Assembly (NCBI GenBank): GCA_033398695.1
Contig: CM065802.1
Span: 167,085,965-167,149,964, forward strand
Reading direction: 5' to 3'
DNA length: 64,000 nucleotides
Origin: Orobanche coerulescens
Lineage: Eukaryota > Streptophyta > Magnoliopsida > Lamiales > Orobanchaceae
The notes under the pieces are model-generated. The model saw only the letters and a program-made list of their open reading frames with translations, did not search any database and was not told where the DNA came from. Numbering within the stretch: position 1 is the stretch's first letter; each line of letters begins with the position of its first letter. Shown here in pieces: positions 1-9,420 of this stretch. A program made the translations under genes and the position numbers.

Positions 1-576
1 AACGGTTTTATAACTTGTTTCCCTTGATTTATGATCTATCGGTTTTGGAGTGTTTTACCCAAACTCATGCCTCGGGAAGTACTTTTTCGTTACGTTTGAA
101 TCTTTGAGGATTTCCTAGTTATTGTTATTCGTGGAATGTGAATTGTATGGCTCGTATTTGCACTTTGTTCTTGCACTAGCAAAACAGTGGAGTTTTGCTA
201 ACCCCCGAGTATTCGGGGGGTGGATGTCTGTATTGCATTCAGGTTTTGGAGCAGAGCACAGGGTCGGCATGAAGGATGATGAAAGATGAATGATACTAAT
301 CACACGAGGACCCGTTGATGTCATATTGGTTTAGTTGTATTTTATTTCTGCTGCAGTATTTTTCCCCGTTGTACGGGAGCATTTTTTATTCGACCCCTGC
401 GTGAGCATGTAATGTGTTAGAGTTGTATGTTTTTATTGAAAGGCCAAATCGGTCTACTGAGTCTTTTTAGCCTTAAAGGCATTGTCGAGTTGTTCGATTG
501 TTGTTACCAGCCTGGTAGATCTTTGAGGAAAGGTTCTACGGCGTGTAATATCCCTGAGCGGATTGGGGGTGTTACA
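1..576 (+). repeat. Right end of a Ty3/gypsy LTR, cut by the window edge
   Basis: The segment ends in gggggtgttaca, the right terminus shared by the complete Ty3 LTRs here (6117, 14837, 47430). It has the two-stem motif CTAGC...GCTA followed by CCCCC...GGGGG at 176-219 that other LTRs in the window carry, and the preterminal pattern 'cctggtag...tctacggcgtgtaatatccctga'. No primer-binding site follows, and copia sequence begins at 577, so this is either the 3' LTR of an element lying to the left or a solo LTR. The small open frames inside (115-324 minus, 65-70 codons) look like chance. Confidence 0.8.
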
Positions 577-2183
577 AAAAGCACCTACCCATCCTATCAC
601 CTCTAAGACTCGAGTTGGCAATAAACTGTGCTATAATTGTGTCCATACGTATTCACTATATGGAGGAATATGATCTAAACAAGTCCCATATGTCAATTTC
701 ACAGTCACCAATCGTTGAATTGAGTCGTACGAGCCACAGTCTATAGACTGAATCTTAGTATTTTGTTTACTTTCTCGTTTACATTTGGTATAGTTACCTC
801 AAGACGACTGTGTTGGTGTTTTCTTTTCAATAATGGCGTGATGCAACGTTATTTCACGAACAAGATATTAATATTGCTTATGTTAGATTATTAGCTTTAT
901 TTCAAAGTACTGAATATTGCTTGAATGCTTATGGTTCGAAATTTCACTCTCTTCTAAGGAATGAATCAAGGAGAACTTGAATAGAATTAGGCTTCTATTC
1001 ACCAAATAAGTCACCTGCCAAACCCGGTAACTACGATGATTGGGTCCTCCCAACTTATCAAAGGGCGAGGTAATGCCCAATTCTTGATGCCTAAATGGCA
1101 GTCTTCCAAGTTACCGATGCCCTGTATGCACCTAGAGCGCTTCGAAGCTTAATTAGCTTTAATAATATATGTAGCAATGGTTTCCATGTTGAAACCCACT
1201 GTGAGAATGGAATAGAGTTTCTTTTATTAATTCTAATGAATGTGGACATAAATGCATTTTAGAAAAACTCATGAGTCGATCTAGTGGATGTACCTCACTA
1301 CTATTAGGTTTTCAAATCCTATGTTGTCACCAACAATGTACTTTAGGACATAGACTCATATAGGCTTTGGCACGATAGACTAGGTCATCTTGGTCGAAGT
1401 ATGATGACATGTATTCTAAAGAACTTGTACGGACATCATTTATTTTCGAGTGAAAATGTGGCAATAACTCGATATAAAGAACAATGTTGATGTTAATCAT
1501 GTTATGTCATCCAAAGAACCGGATTCATATCAAATCCACACCACTCATTTTTGCAAAGCCTCCTCTTTAATCAATGTAGGAGCGATACATCCTTACGCTA
1601 AAGAAACAAAAACAAGCATTACATTCTTACGCTGAATATAAGGAGATATTTATGGACCCATCCACCTAATATGCGGACCATTTATGTACTTTATGGTTTG
1701 GTGGATGCTTCGACATGTTGGTCACATGTCTCTCTTCTGTCCATTTAAATTGCCGCGGAACTTTCAAGATAACTATAAGGGCTCAACTTCCTTATCACAT
1801 CTAAAGTACTTGATGATGTTGGAGAGTTGACATTAAAAGTACTTGATATTTATTACATGATAGGGATCAATGAATAGCATCTCGTCTTATGTGTATATGC
1901 AAACAGTCTCATATAAACCACCTTCAAAAGAATATGTATGGTGATTATGTCATTGGTTATGCGCACCAATTTTCATATTTTTGCCTGGAATTATGCAATA
2001 TTGCACGCTACTTTACTTAAATCATTCATTCTTAGACCCTCTGCCAACCAATTAGTTTTTGCGTACCCGTTGGTAACTGGATAGCCTGATAATTGTATTT
2101 TGGATCCAGACGGACCTGAGTGCCAATTGTGCATATTCGGTTATGCATTATATGTGCCTTCTGTGCCCCATAATGCATAGGTC
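577..2183 (+). pseudogene. Decayed Ty1/copia element H, part 1 (gag end to integrase core)
   Basis: No long frame survives, but copia pol can be followed across frames. A gag zinc-knuckle relic (CYNC) lies near 628. The block 'DALYAP..SLISFNNI..NGFHVETHCENGIEF' covers about 1110-1215, and the GAG-pre-integrase signature LWHDRLGHLG lies near 1370. Integrase core fragments include DASTCWSHV at about 1702-1728, then relics of 'RTNFHIFAWNYAILHA'. The many stops and frame changes point to an old insertion. The frame stops at the solo LTR (2184) and resumes at 3223 with 'KRLGIHVGKESQNVYP', so this is one element split by later insertions. It is the same family as copia I at 29162-32578. Confidence 0.8.
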
Positions 2184-2289
2184 TGTTGGTGTAAGATCAG
2201 TATATGCGTCGTGTTGCGGAAGCGTAAATTAAATTGCGGAAATTAAATGACACACGGATTTATAGAGGTTCGGCTATAAACGAGCCTAC

Positions 2290-2510
2290 GTTCTCTCTCG
2301 GTATCTTTTTCTATAGGTTGAAGATAAAAACCTCTGCACCTCTCTTCTATCGGTCGAGGGATAACCGTTACAATCACGTCTTCTATTGGTCCGTGATAAA
2401 CCACTCGTACTTTTCTTTGTGTCGGTCAAAGTTAAACTGTTTTCCTTTTCTATCGGAAAAGGAATCAACCGTTCTAGCTTTCTATCGGTACTAGATAAAC
2501 CTCACTTAGA
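2290..2510 (-). repeat. Degenerate ~50-bp tandem repeat in the solo LTR
   Basis: Four to five imperfect units repeat a pattern read on the minus strand as GGTTTATC...ACCGATAGAA (plus strand: 'tctatcggtcgaggataacc'-like units near 2300, 2345, 2380, 2445 and 2480). They lie downstream of the inferred TATA box, so in R/U5. Function unknown; the three short open frames here are by-products of the repeat. Confidence 0.65.
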
Positions 2511-2770
2511 TATCAATTGCGATTCTAATAATGTCGGATCCTTGATCCTAATAACACCAAATCCAATCGTATCTTTTACCTATCGTGTATATGTTGAATG
2601 TATAAACACTCAACCTAACAATATAAGCTCAATATCACAACAACAATAATATCAATATGAATATCTGATCAATAAGTTGTTTACTTGAAGTTGTTGTAGT
2701 GAAACAATACCATAGGAATGGTGTTTATAGCCTTCATCAACCAAACTAGCCATTATCTCTTCAGGTTGCA

Positions 2771-3089
2771 TTACGTACGCTATCTTCACCATATTACGTA
2801 CGTAAGTTATTTACGTACGTTAACCTCAAAGGGTTACGTACATTAGCATCGCCCAGATTCAGTCCAGTAGCCTTCGTCTTGAACATTACGTACATTAGCC
2901 AACACCTATTACGTACGTTAAGGATACGTCATTGCTGACGTCATATATACGTTGCCTCTGACTTTGACTCTTCCAACATTCATCTCGTTTGAATTCACAA
3001 ACACTTGGTTACGTACGTTGTCTTACATGACTTACGTATGCTATACTTGACATTTAACGTACGTTAACATATGCTCATTACGTATGTTA
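2771..3089 (-). repeat. Array of 12-bp near-palindromes (TTACGTACGTTA type)
   Basis: About ten copies of ttacgtacgtta and close variants (ttacgtacgcta, ttacgtacatta, taacgtacgtta, ttacgtatgtta) are scattered over 320 bp of the solo LTR at irregular spacing. The core CGTACG is palindromic. In the minus orientation the array lies in U3 just upstream of the TATA box, the position that TAGCGCACGCTA arrays occupy in the unrelated Ty3 LTRs of this window. Confidence 0.85.
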
Positions 3090-3222
3090 TGCATGTTCAG
3101 AACATCTTTTTGCGACTCCGATTTCTTCGATGCTTTGCTTCGCCTCTTTGTTGTTTTGTTTTGTGTAACAACTTAATCATCAAAACACTATTAAAGCATG
3201 TATGGAACAAAATGTTCCAACA

Positions 3223-3683
3223 AGGTCTTTAGAAGCGATTAGGTATTCATGTTGGAAAAGAATCTCAAAATGTTTATCCGCTATTTAGAACCTTGATAGG
3301 ATCTCTTTACCGCACAGTTTGCATATTATCACTTTAATGAGACAACCTTCCCGTCTTTAGGGGGAGGAGAGAAAACGTAATTCCTCGAGGAACAACAGGA
3401 ATTGTCGTGGTGTCTCCACTTTGTCTCATTATGATCCCCAAACTTCACAATGTTACTGTGAAGCACAAAGAAAACTCGATCTTCATGATATAGCATATTC
3501 GATGCCTGACGTATTTACTGATATCGTTCAAGTGACAAGATCTCACATTACAGCTGCAATTGTGCATGTAAGGTTAGAAGTCCCATGTAAGGGGCACATC
3601 ACCAATGAACTGGGTGATGCAACTGCACCTGGTGGAGGTGTGGTTGAGGTCGTGGCTCCCTGCAAAGGAAGGGGGGAAGTCTC
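3223..3683 (+). pseudogene. Decayed copia H, part 2 (integrase to RT linker)
   Basis: Translation gives 'KRLGIHVGKESQNVYPLFRTLIGSLY' relics, then a longer frame from 3421 with 'MSHYDPQTSQC..EAQRKLDLHDIAYSMPDVFTDI..VTRSHI.AA', the region between integrase and reverse transcriptase in this copia group. It follows the integrase relic before 2183 and ends exactly at the left target duplication (gtctc, 3679-3683) of element B. The frame resumes at 21637. Confidence 0.75.
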
Positions 3684-3919
3684 TGTAATACCCGTACTTT
3701 TTGTAAATCTTCTACTCTTGTACTTTGTAATTTTTACGCTCGTATAAGTGTTTGGTAAGCTTATATGGATCTTGGAACTCTTGTCAATTGGATTTACCCC
3801 TTTTCTTGTTCGGATCGTCGCTGTTTTCGGATCCTTGATGCGATCCTACTACCTTCGTGTAATGGGTAGCGCACGCTACGCACACAGTGTAGCGCACGCT
3901 AATTTAGTGAGGGTAGCGC
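3684..3919 (+). repeat. Element B 5' LTR, left fragment
   Basis: It matches 19757-19990 of the 3' LTR nearly base for base, including two TAGCGCACGCTA copies (3867 and about 3890). The third copy is cut after 'tagcgc' by element A; the LTR resumes at 13183. Confidence 0.93.
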
Positions 3920-4164
3920 TGTAATATCCGCATTTTTTCTTTCCCTTGTAATTGTATTTCCGGTGTAATTCTCGATTTTAGTGACCCTCGTGTATCCGTC
4001 AGTGTAACTTTTCCGTTATCTTTTAATCTGATTCTCGTAATTGTTGTGCGGAACCGCCGTTTCGGGGTTGCCGTGGATTCATTCTATGTTATGATGCGTT
4101 TTGAGGTGTTCCGTTTGACGTTTCGTTCATATTCCGGTATTTTGGGTCGTTTATATTCTGTATC

Positions 4165-4690
4165 TAGCGCACGCTAAATTTCCTGTATAGCGCACGCTAG
4201 AAATCCATTAGTAGCGCACGCTACGTTTGATTCGTAGCGCACGCTAACGATTTAGCCCTGGGAGTGGCAGTTCAACTCCCAGCCCTATGGACTATCGGAT
4301 TAGCGCACGCTATCTTGTCTAGCGCACGCTAATGTCGGGAGACTAGCGCACGTTAAGTTGTTCAGTAGCGCGCGCTAGTGTGACTGTCCAGTACTGGGCA
4401 GTTTACTACTGAACTCAATCAGAGGCTAGTTAGCGCACGCTACGCCTGTATGGTAGCGCACGCTAACGGGTTAGGTGAGTTTGGGCATTTGGCTACTGGA
4501 CTCGGCTGATGTCCAGGTAGCGCACGCTATTGGTCCATAGCGCGCGCTACCGAGAGGTTATTAGCGCACGCTACGTTTCGAGTAGCGCACGCTAACGGCC
4601 AAAAGTTTGGCTACTGGATCGACGCTAATTAGTTCGCTCGTAATTTCTCCTCGTTAGCGCACGCTAACCTTAAAGGATTAGCGCACGCTA
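4165..4690 (+). repeat. TAGCGCACGCTA near-palindrome array (A 5' LTR)
   Basis: About 16 copies of tagcgcacgcta or one-base variants (tagcgcgcgcta, tagcgcacgtta) lie in 526 bp, spaced irregularly by about 10-70 bp. The arms TAGCG/CGCTA are perfect complements around a two-base centre. Between them lie copies of a second motif related to CCAGTA/TACTGG. The array ends 12 bp before the TATA box, so it occupies distal U3. Confidence 0.93.
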
Positions 4691-4692
4691 AC

Positions 4693-4719
4693 ACTCCCTG
4701 GCTATATAAACCAGGGAGT
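4693..4719 (+). promoter_or_regulatory. TATA box inside an inverted repeat (A 5' LTR)
   Basis: TATATAAA (4703-4710) sits in the loop of a perfect 9-bp inverted repeat, ACTCCCTGG before it and CCAGGGAGT after it. This is the likely core promoter of element A; the same arrangement recurs in its 3' LTR at about 11756-11782. Confidence 0.75.
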
Positions 4720-5392
4720 TGACCGAGATAGTCACAAATTCTCATTTCTCTCCTTCTTCCGCGGCCGAGTGACTTCAGAGGCGATTTGAGGCGATTTTCT
4801 TCTTCCAATCACTTCAGAGATTCTTTTGCTTGAATTCTTGGTGTAGATTAACATCATCCACTTGTGTTTCTTATCCTAAATCCAAGGTAATCTCTTAGAA
4901 CCCTACTTTTGGATAATTTGGGGGTTTTGGGATTTTCTTCCGATCCGTTTCGTTTTGTCGATGGATTCATGATGAATATGATTAATCTTGTTGGTATTCT
5001 TAGTTTCCCTACGGATTCATGGTATATTTCGTGATTTTTACGGAATCGAGAGGGTTTGGTTGTGGTCCGCCCTCGTTGTTGTTTATATACGAATATACAT
5101 GAATCGTAGGCGGGTTTTCGGGTGTATTCCAATTCCGTATTCGTTTAGAAATGGTTGTAATTATATTCTTCGAATCGTTAGGTTCGGTTTCATTGGTTCC
5201 TAGCATTCGTCGGTGACTTTCCCTTCGTTCTTCGCGTCGTCATTAATTCAAGGCAAGTATTTTTGGAAACCTTTAAGCTTAACATGAAATGGTGATGTAT
5301 ATTACTTGTGTGTAACTCACCTCGTGTTGGCCCGACGGGGTCAAGGAGGGAAATCTATGCTGCCGCCCTGGATTTCACGAGTTTGTTTAGCT

Positions 5393-5551
5393 AGCCAGTG
5401 CGGGAGGGTCCTTAGAGGCCTCGTGCGGGAATCTATGATATTACTCTGTTCCCAAGGCGATGCATGTGCGTGTTTTGTTTTATAATATAGCCAGTGCGGG
5501 AGGGTCCTTAGAGGCCTCGTGCGGGAATCTATGATATTACTCTGTTCCCAA
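5393..5551 (+). repeat. 96-bp tandem duplication in A LTR
   Basis: The unit starting 'agccagtgcgggagggtcct' occurs at 5393 and again at 5489, with only the second copy's end missing. The same pair is in the 3' LTR (12453-12611). It lies in the transcribed half of the LTR. Confidence 0.85.
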
Positions 5552-6122
5552 GGCAAATTGTTTGACTGTTTGTTTCCGGAAAAGACATGTCTGGTTTTGA
5601 CTTGTGAAAATGATATTGGTGCATGTACTATGAAATGTGTAAGCGATTGGTTTGCCTTGACTACTTGTACTAGCGTAATTGCTAACCCCTTTGGGGACCC
5701 GTTTTGGGGAAATTCTTGTTATGGATTTCAGGTCATAATTATCCGGACGAGCGAGCACCGGGACAGTACGAGGATGTTGGCCAAGGCCGTTGACATGTGC
5801 ATTTGGGTCGCCTTATTTCCTTTGTCTAATTCGATATGGTTGTTTCCTATATTTCTAAACTTATAGATTGTACTCGCGAGTACGTAGGTTTTTCCTTCTG
5901 GTTGTGTTTGGACTTCGTTGGAGTTACCATATTTGTCGGTTGATGTTATTATGCCGGTTGTACCGGACGTGTTGTTTTATGTTCTTGTTGTTAATATTAT
6001 TGTCTCCTTGCTAACCGAGACGGTTAGTCGAGAGGTGTTCTCTTGTGTTAGCCTGGTGGATTCCATGTAGGGGTCCACGGCGCTGTAATACACCTCGAAT
6101 ATCTTGGGGGTGTTACAGAAAA

Positions 6123-6134
6123 TGGTATCAGAGC
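6123..6134 (+). other. Primer-binding site of element A
   Basis: TGGTATCAGAGC, five bases after the LTR end, is complementary to the 3' end of plant initiator tRNA-Met, the usual primer of Ty3/chromovirus reverse transcription. Confidence 0.93.
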
Positions 6135-6353
6135 TCTAGGTTTATGGATACCTAGGCTTGTTGGTCATTTGGGTCTAGTCGTGTTTTGTTTTGCACATTG
6201 TCACGCCGCCGCCAGCATCCCGGTACTTCCAGTGCTCGTAAGTTTTCCTATTCGGCTCTTTTGTTTCTTGCATTGTATTTCCACTTTTGAATCGTAGTTG
6301 TTTTTCCTCCCTTACTCATCATCGATATACTTCTGTTATCTCTCAACATCAGT

Positions 6354-7370
6354 ATGGATGCCGGAGGAAACCGTGGTCGTGGTCGTGGTCGTGGTCGTGG
6401 ACGCGGCCGAGGACGTGGGGCAGCCGGTGGGGCGGCCACGTCGCATTCTTCGGGAGCCGGCAGTACCGGTGACCGTCACAGTCATGCTTCCTCTCAGGAG
6501 CGCGCCGATCTTGGTATTGCGGCTGTTATGCAGCAAATGGTTAACCAGATGGCGGCTATAGCTCAGGTGGTCCAGAACCCCGATCAGGCCCATGCTAATC
6601 GGGGCGGAGCGGATCGCTGGCTTCAGGATGTCATCAAGATGCATCCTCCTCAGTTTTCGGGAGCTTCGGACCCGATCGGCTGGGAAGGGTGGATCAAGGA
6701 GATATCCAAAGTATTCACTGCTACCAACTGCCCCGAGGACCGCAAGGTCCCTATTGCTCAATATTTCATCACGGGAGATGCTACAGATTGGTGGGAGGCC
6801 GTTGGTCCCAAAGATCATGTTGCTTCATGGGCCGAATTTCAAGAATTGATGGAGACCGAATATTGTCCGTGGCCGGTCAGGCAGGCCCGAGTGCATGCTT
6901 TCTATGACGCCCAACCACGGGATATTCCCGTATCTCAGGCCATTGCCGACTTTAACAAGGAGTTGGGTTATGTGAAGACCCAAGTTGTCGCTGAGAGCGA
7001 CAAAATTTTCCATTTTTCCAGGAGGATGAAGTTGCCCATTCGGGACTATATGTCTGGGCTCGTCTGTACTACCCTGAAGGATTATCAGAGTCGAGCCCTT
7101 GCTTATGATATGTCAGTGACGGCGAGTGATTTGGCTCGTGAGAGCAAGAAGCAGAAGTCGGTCGGAAATTTTTCTGGTCCCAAGAGTGGGGGCCAGCAGA
7201 AATCTCTAGCTGCAAATATTTCTACGGGCGGTTCGGCTCATTTCTCTGGGTGCTTTGGGTGCCACCGAACCTCCGCTCGTGAGCCCACATGTTTTAACTG
7301 TGGTACACATGGCCATAGGAGCCGACAGTGTTCTCGTCCAAGTTTACTTGTCATACTTTTGGACGGCTAG
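6354..7370 (+). CDS. gag: Element A Gag
   Basis: This 338-codon frame encodes the capsid-nucleocapsid precursor that packages element RNA in cytoplasmic particles. It starts at the first ATG after the leader. Residues 7-22 are an RG-repeat basic stretch, typical of Gag in this group and present in B, D and E. The capsid domain spans about residues 90-235 (HPPQFSGASDPIGWEGW near its start, then WWEAVGP and EYCPWPVRQ). A complete zinc knuckle, CFNCGTHGHRSRQC, lies near residue 315, preceded by a damaged one (CFGCH). The frame runs off right after the knuckle into a frameshift that separates it from protease. Chromoviruses usually fuse Gag and Pol in one frame, so I read the break as an error or mutation. 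Confidence 0.92.
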   Translation: MDAGGNRGRGRGRGRGRGRGRGAAGGAATSHSSGAGSTGDRHSHASSQERADLGIAAVMQQMVNQMAAIAQVVQNPDQAHANRGGADRWLQDVIKMHPPQFSGASDPIGWEGWIKEISKVFTATNCPEDRKVPIAQYFITGDATDWWEAVGPKDHVASWAEFQELMETEYCPWPVRQARVHAFYDAQPRDIPVSQAIADFNKELGYVKTQVVAESDKIFHFSRRMKLPIRDYMSGLVCTTLKDYQSRALAYDMSVTASDLARESKKQKSVGNFSGPKSGGQQKSLAANISTGGSAHFSGCFGCHRTSAREPTCFNCGTHGHRSRQCSRPSLLVILLDG

Positions 7371-7437
7371 GCCACAAGGCCCCCTTTTGTGAGCAGATCA
7401 AACAACTCGCGGCGCCTGTTCTTCTCAACCAGCCCCG

Positions 7438-7992
7438 TTGGAGCCGAGTGTGAACCAGGGCTCATTTGCTCGCCGCCTCCACCGAGTGCCGGCCGAGGTA
7501 AGGGTCGGGGTCAGCCCGCTAGGGGTGGAGTTTCCATGTCGGCTCGCTCGGCCGCGTATCTATGAGATGAGGAGAGCCGATGATCCAAAGCTGACTCGTA
7601 GCGGCAGTGCCGTTCATATTCATTTCCATCCCGTCGGTGTGCTTTTCGATTCGGGTGCTACGCCTTCATTCATTTCTCTAGAGTGTGTACGCCGTTTGAG
7701 TCTCGACTGTTTGTCACCTTGCGAGCCTTTCATCGTTAAACTTCCTAGCGGTGATAGAATTGTCGGTGATCGAGAGGTCCGAGACTGCTCTGTGATTATT
7801 TGTGAGAGAGCTTGGCTCTCTAATCTTATTGTCGTTAATATTGTGGGTGAGGATTTGATTCTCGGGGATGATTGGCTCGAGCGGCATGGTGCAATCATGA
7901 ACTACCGCACGAGGATCATCACCATGTTAGCCGAGGATGGCACCGAGCACTCCTTCGCGGGACGAAGGAGGGGAAATCGAATTCGTCATTAA
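7438..7992 (+). pseudogene. pol: Element A protease region of Pol (frame-broken)
   Basis: The frame carries a retropepsin-type aspartic protease: catalytic motif FDSGA at about 7645-7659 followed by 'SFISLECVRRL', then 'IVKLPSGDRIVGDREVRDC' and the flap/C-terminal 'LILGDDWLERHGAIMNYRT'. It would process the Gag-Pol polyprotein. The first ~40 codons are the wrong frame of the gag-protease linker; the right frame there is another one. At the right end the frame changes again near 7950, where RT-linker coding continues in the frame starting at 7937. Confidence 0.88.
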
Positions 7993-8770
7993 TGCCTTGA
8001 AGGCGATGAGTCTCCTGCGAAAGGGGTGTACTGGTTATTGGTGCTATGCCTTGAAGGCGGAGGATGGTGGAGTCGAGCTTTCGTCGATTCCAGTCGTTAA
8101 CGAGTTTCCTGATGTATTTCCTGACGAGTTACCGGGGTTGCCACCGGATCGTGAGGTTGAGTTTGCTATAGAGTTAGAGCCGGGTGCGGCTCCGATTTCG
8201 AAGGCGCCGTATCGCATGGCACCTTCAGAGATGGCAGAGTTGAAGAAGCAGTTGAGTGAGCTTCTTGAGTCGGGGTATGTTCGACCGAGTGCCTCGCCTT
8301 GGGGCGCACCGGTCCTGTTTGTGCGGAAGAAGGATGGTTCACTACGTTTGTGTATCGACTACCGCGAACTAAACAAGGTGACCATTAAGAACAAGTATCC
8401 CTTGCCGAGAATTGATGACTTGTTCGATCAATTGCAGGGAGCGGCGGTGTTCTCAAAGATTGATTTGAGATCGGGGTACTATCAGCTCCGAGTGAGGGAG
8501 TCCGATGTGCCGAAAGCCTTTCGGACGAGATACGGACATTATGAATTCGTAGTTATGCCTTTCGGGTTAACTAATGCGCCGGCGGTGTTCATGCAATTGA
8601 TGAACAAAGTCTTTATCGAGTATTTGGATAAGTGTGTCGTCGTCTTCATTGACGATATTCTTATCTATTCGAGGAATGAGGAAGAGCATGCCCATCATTT
8701 GCGGATAGTGTTAGATATTTTGAGGACCGAGCAACTCTATGCGAAGTTCTCGAAATGTGAGTTCTGGTGA
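7937..8770 (+). CDS. pol: Element A reverse transcriptase region of Pol
   Basis: This 277-codon part of Pol is the Ty3-type reverse transcriptase, which copies element RNA into DNA. It has the linker '[14 protein letters not shown]', the fingers motif '[12 protein letters not shown]', '[20 protein letters not shown]', the palm motif '[13 protein letters not shown]' with its first catalytic Asp, '[20 protein letters not shown]', and the active-site pair FIDDILIYS (DD at 8651-8656). All catalytic residues are present. One residue is missing beside '[12 protein letters not shown]' relative to D. The frame stops at 8770, where the TGG-CTG site of relatives has lost a C; RNase H follows in broken frames. 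Confidence 0.92.
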   Translation: MAPSTPSRDEGGEIEFVINALKAMSLLRKGCTGYWCYALKAEDGGVELSSIPVVNEFPDVFPDELPGLPPDREVEFAIELEPGAAPISKAPYRMAPSEMAELKKQLSELLESGYVRPSASPWGAPVLFVRKKDGSLRLCIDYRELNKVTIKNKYPLPRIDDLFDQLQGAAVFSKIDLRSGYYQLRVRESDVPKAFRTRYGHYEFVVMPFGLTNAPAVFMQLMNKVFIEYLDKCVVVFIDDILIYSRNEEEHAHHLRIVLDILRTEQLYAKFSKCEFW

Positions 8771-9420
8771 AGGAAGTGATGTTTTGGGTCACGTGATTTC
8801 ACCAGAAGGGGTTCGTGTGGACCCGAGAAAATTGAGGCAAGATTGGATTGGGCATCGCCTACAAATGTGAAGGAAGTCCGTAGTTTCTTGGGTTTGGTGG
8901 CTACTACCGTAGGTTCGCCGAGGTTTCTCAAAACTAGCTCGGCCACTTACTCGCTTGCTCCATAAATCAGAAGTTAAATGCGGAACGACGAGAGGCAATC
9001 GAGTTTTGAGGAATTGAAGAAGCGTTTGACTTCAGCTCGGTTTTGGCGTTGCCATGTGGCAACGAGGATTCGCCGTGTATAGCGATGCTTGGTCGTGGTC
9101 TTGGATGCGTATTGATGCAAAGACGGCAAGACCATTGCCTATGCGTCGAGACAGCTTGAGGCCGTATGAGCTTAACTACCCTACTCACGATTTGGAGTTA
9201 GCGGCGGTTGTCTTTGCACTCAAGATTTGGCGTCACTATCTTTTCGGCTCTACATGTCGATTTTTACCGATCATAAAGTCGAAATACATATTTACTCGTG
9301 GGAGTTGAATATGAGGCAGAGGAGGTGGTTAGAGCCGATTAAAGATTATGACCTTGAAATTCTTTATCATCCGGCAAGGCGAACGTCGTGGCCGACGCCT
9401 TGAGTCGGAAACCGATTGCG
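8771..9420 (+). pseudogene. pol: Element A RNase H region of Pol (multiple frameshifts)
   Basis: After RT the connection and RNase H domains can be read only by changing frame: 'FLGHVIS.EGVRVDP', 'NVKEVRSFLGLVATTVGSPR', then 'VYSDA' (first catalytic Asp), '[32 protein letters not shown]' (with the catalytic Glu) and '[20 protein letters not shown]'. The breaks lie mainly at sites that are CTG in D or B. As sequenced no RNase H can be made. Confidence 0.85.

Larger units (their letters stand above)
2184..3222 (-). mobile_element. Solo LTR, SIRE-type Ty1/copia, inserted in copia H
   Basis: The 1,039-bp segment starts TGTTGG and ends CCAACA and is flanked by a perfect 5-bp target duplication aggtc (2179-2183 and 3223-3227). 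The copia H frame is uninterrupted once it is removed. It has no internal region, so it is a solo LTR left by LTR-LTR recombination. Read on the minus strand it begins tgttggaacattttgttcc, typical of SIRE/Maximus-type LTRs. An array of near-palindromes follows, then a TATA box (ctataaac, about 2728-2735), then degenerate ~50-bp repeats containing ACCGATAGAA. That order gives the minus orientation. Confidence 0.9.
3920..6117 (+). repeat. Element A 5' LTR
   Basis: The LTR begins tgtaatatccgc and ends gggggtgttaca. In order it has a spacer, a 16-copy TAGCGCACGCTA array (4165-4690), a TATA box inside an inverted repeat (4693-4719), a CCGACGGGGTC motif (5331-5342), two copies of a 96-bp repeat (5393-5551), the CTAGC...GCTA/CCCC...GGGG two-stem motif (5670-5696), and the preterminal block with 'ggggtccacggcgctgtaata'. 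Open frames of 60-115 codons recur identically in the 3' LTR because the LTRs are duplicates; none resembles a known protein. Confidence 0.95.

Noticed and set aside
2234..2649. Short frames in the solo LTR
   Set aside because: Produced by the degenerate ~50-bp repeat; both strands are open equally.
4165..4690. CRISPR-like spacing of a short repeat
   Set aside because: Repeats are 12 bp, irregularly spaced, and lie within LTRs of plant retrotransposons; no cas genes and no bacterial context.
4854..5206. Overlapping 65-92 codon frames, repeated at 11917-12269
   Set aside because: They recur only because the two LTRs of element A are copies; no domain, start context or homology seen.
5519..5866. 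115-codon frame with Cys-rich residues, repeated at 12618-12926
   Set aside because: Lies inside the LTR in both copies, differs in length between them, and has no recognisable domain.
6248..6818. Minus-strand frames with PRPRPRP or TTTTTTT runs
   Set aside because: Antisense shadows of the RG-repeat in element A gag; the same occurs at 55117-55359 opposite D gag.
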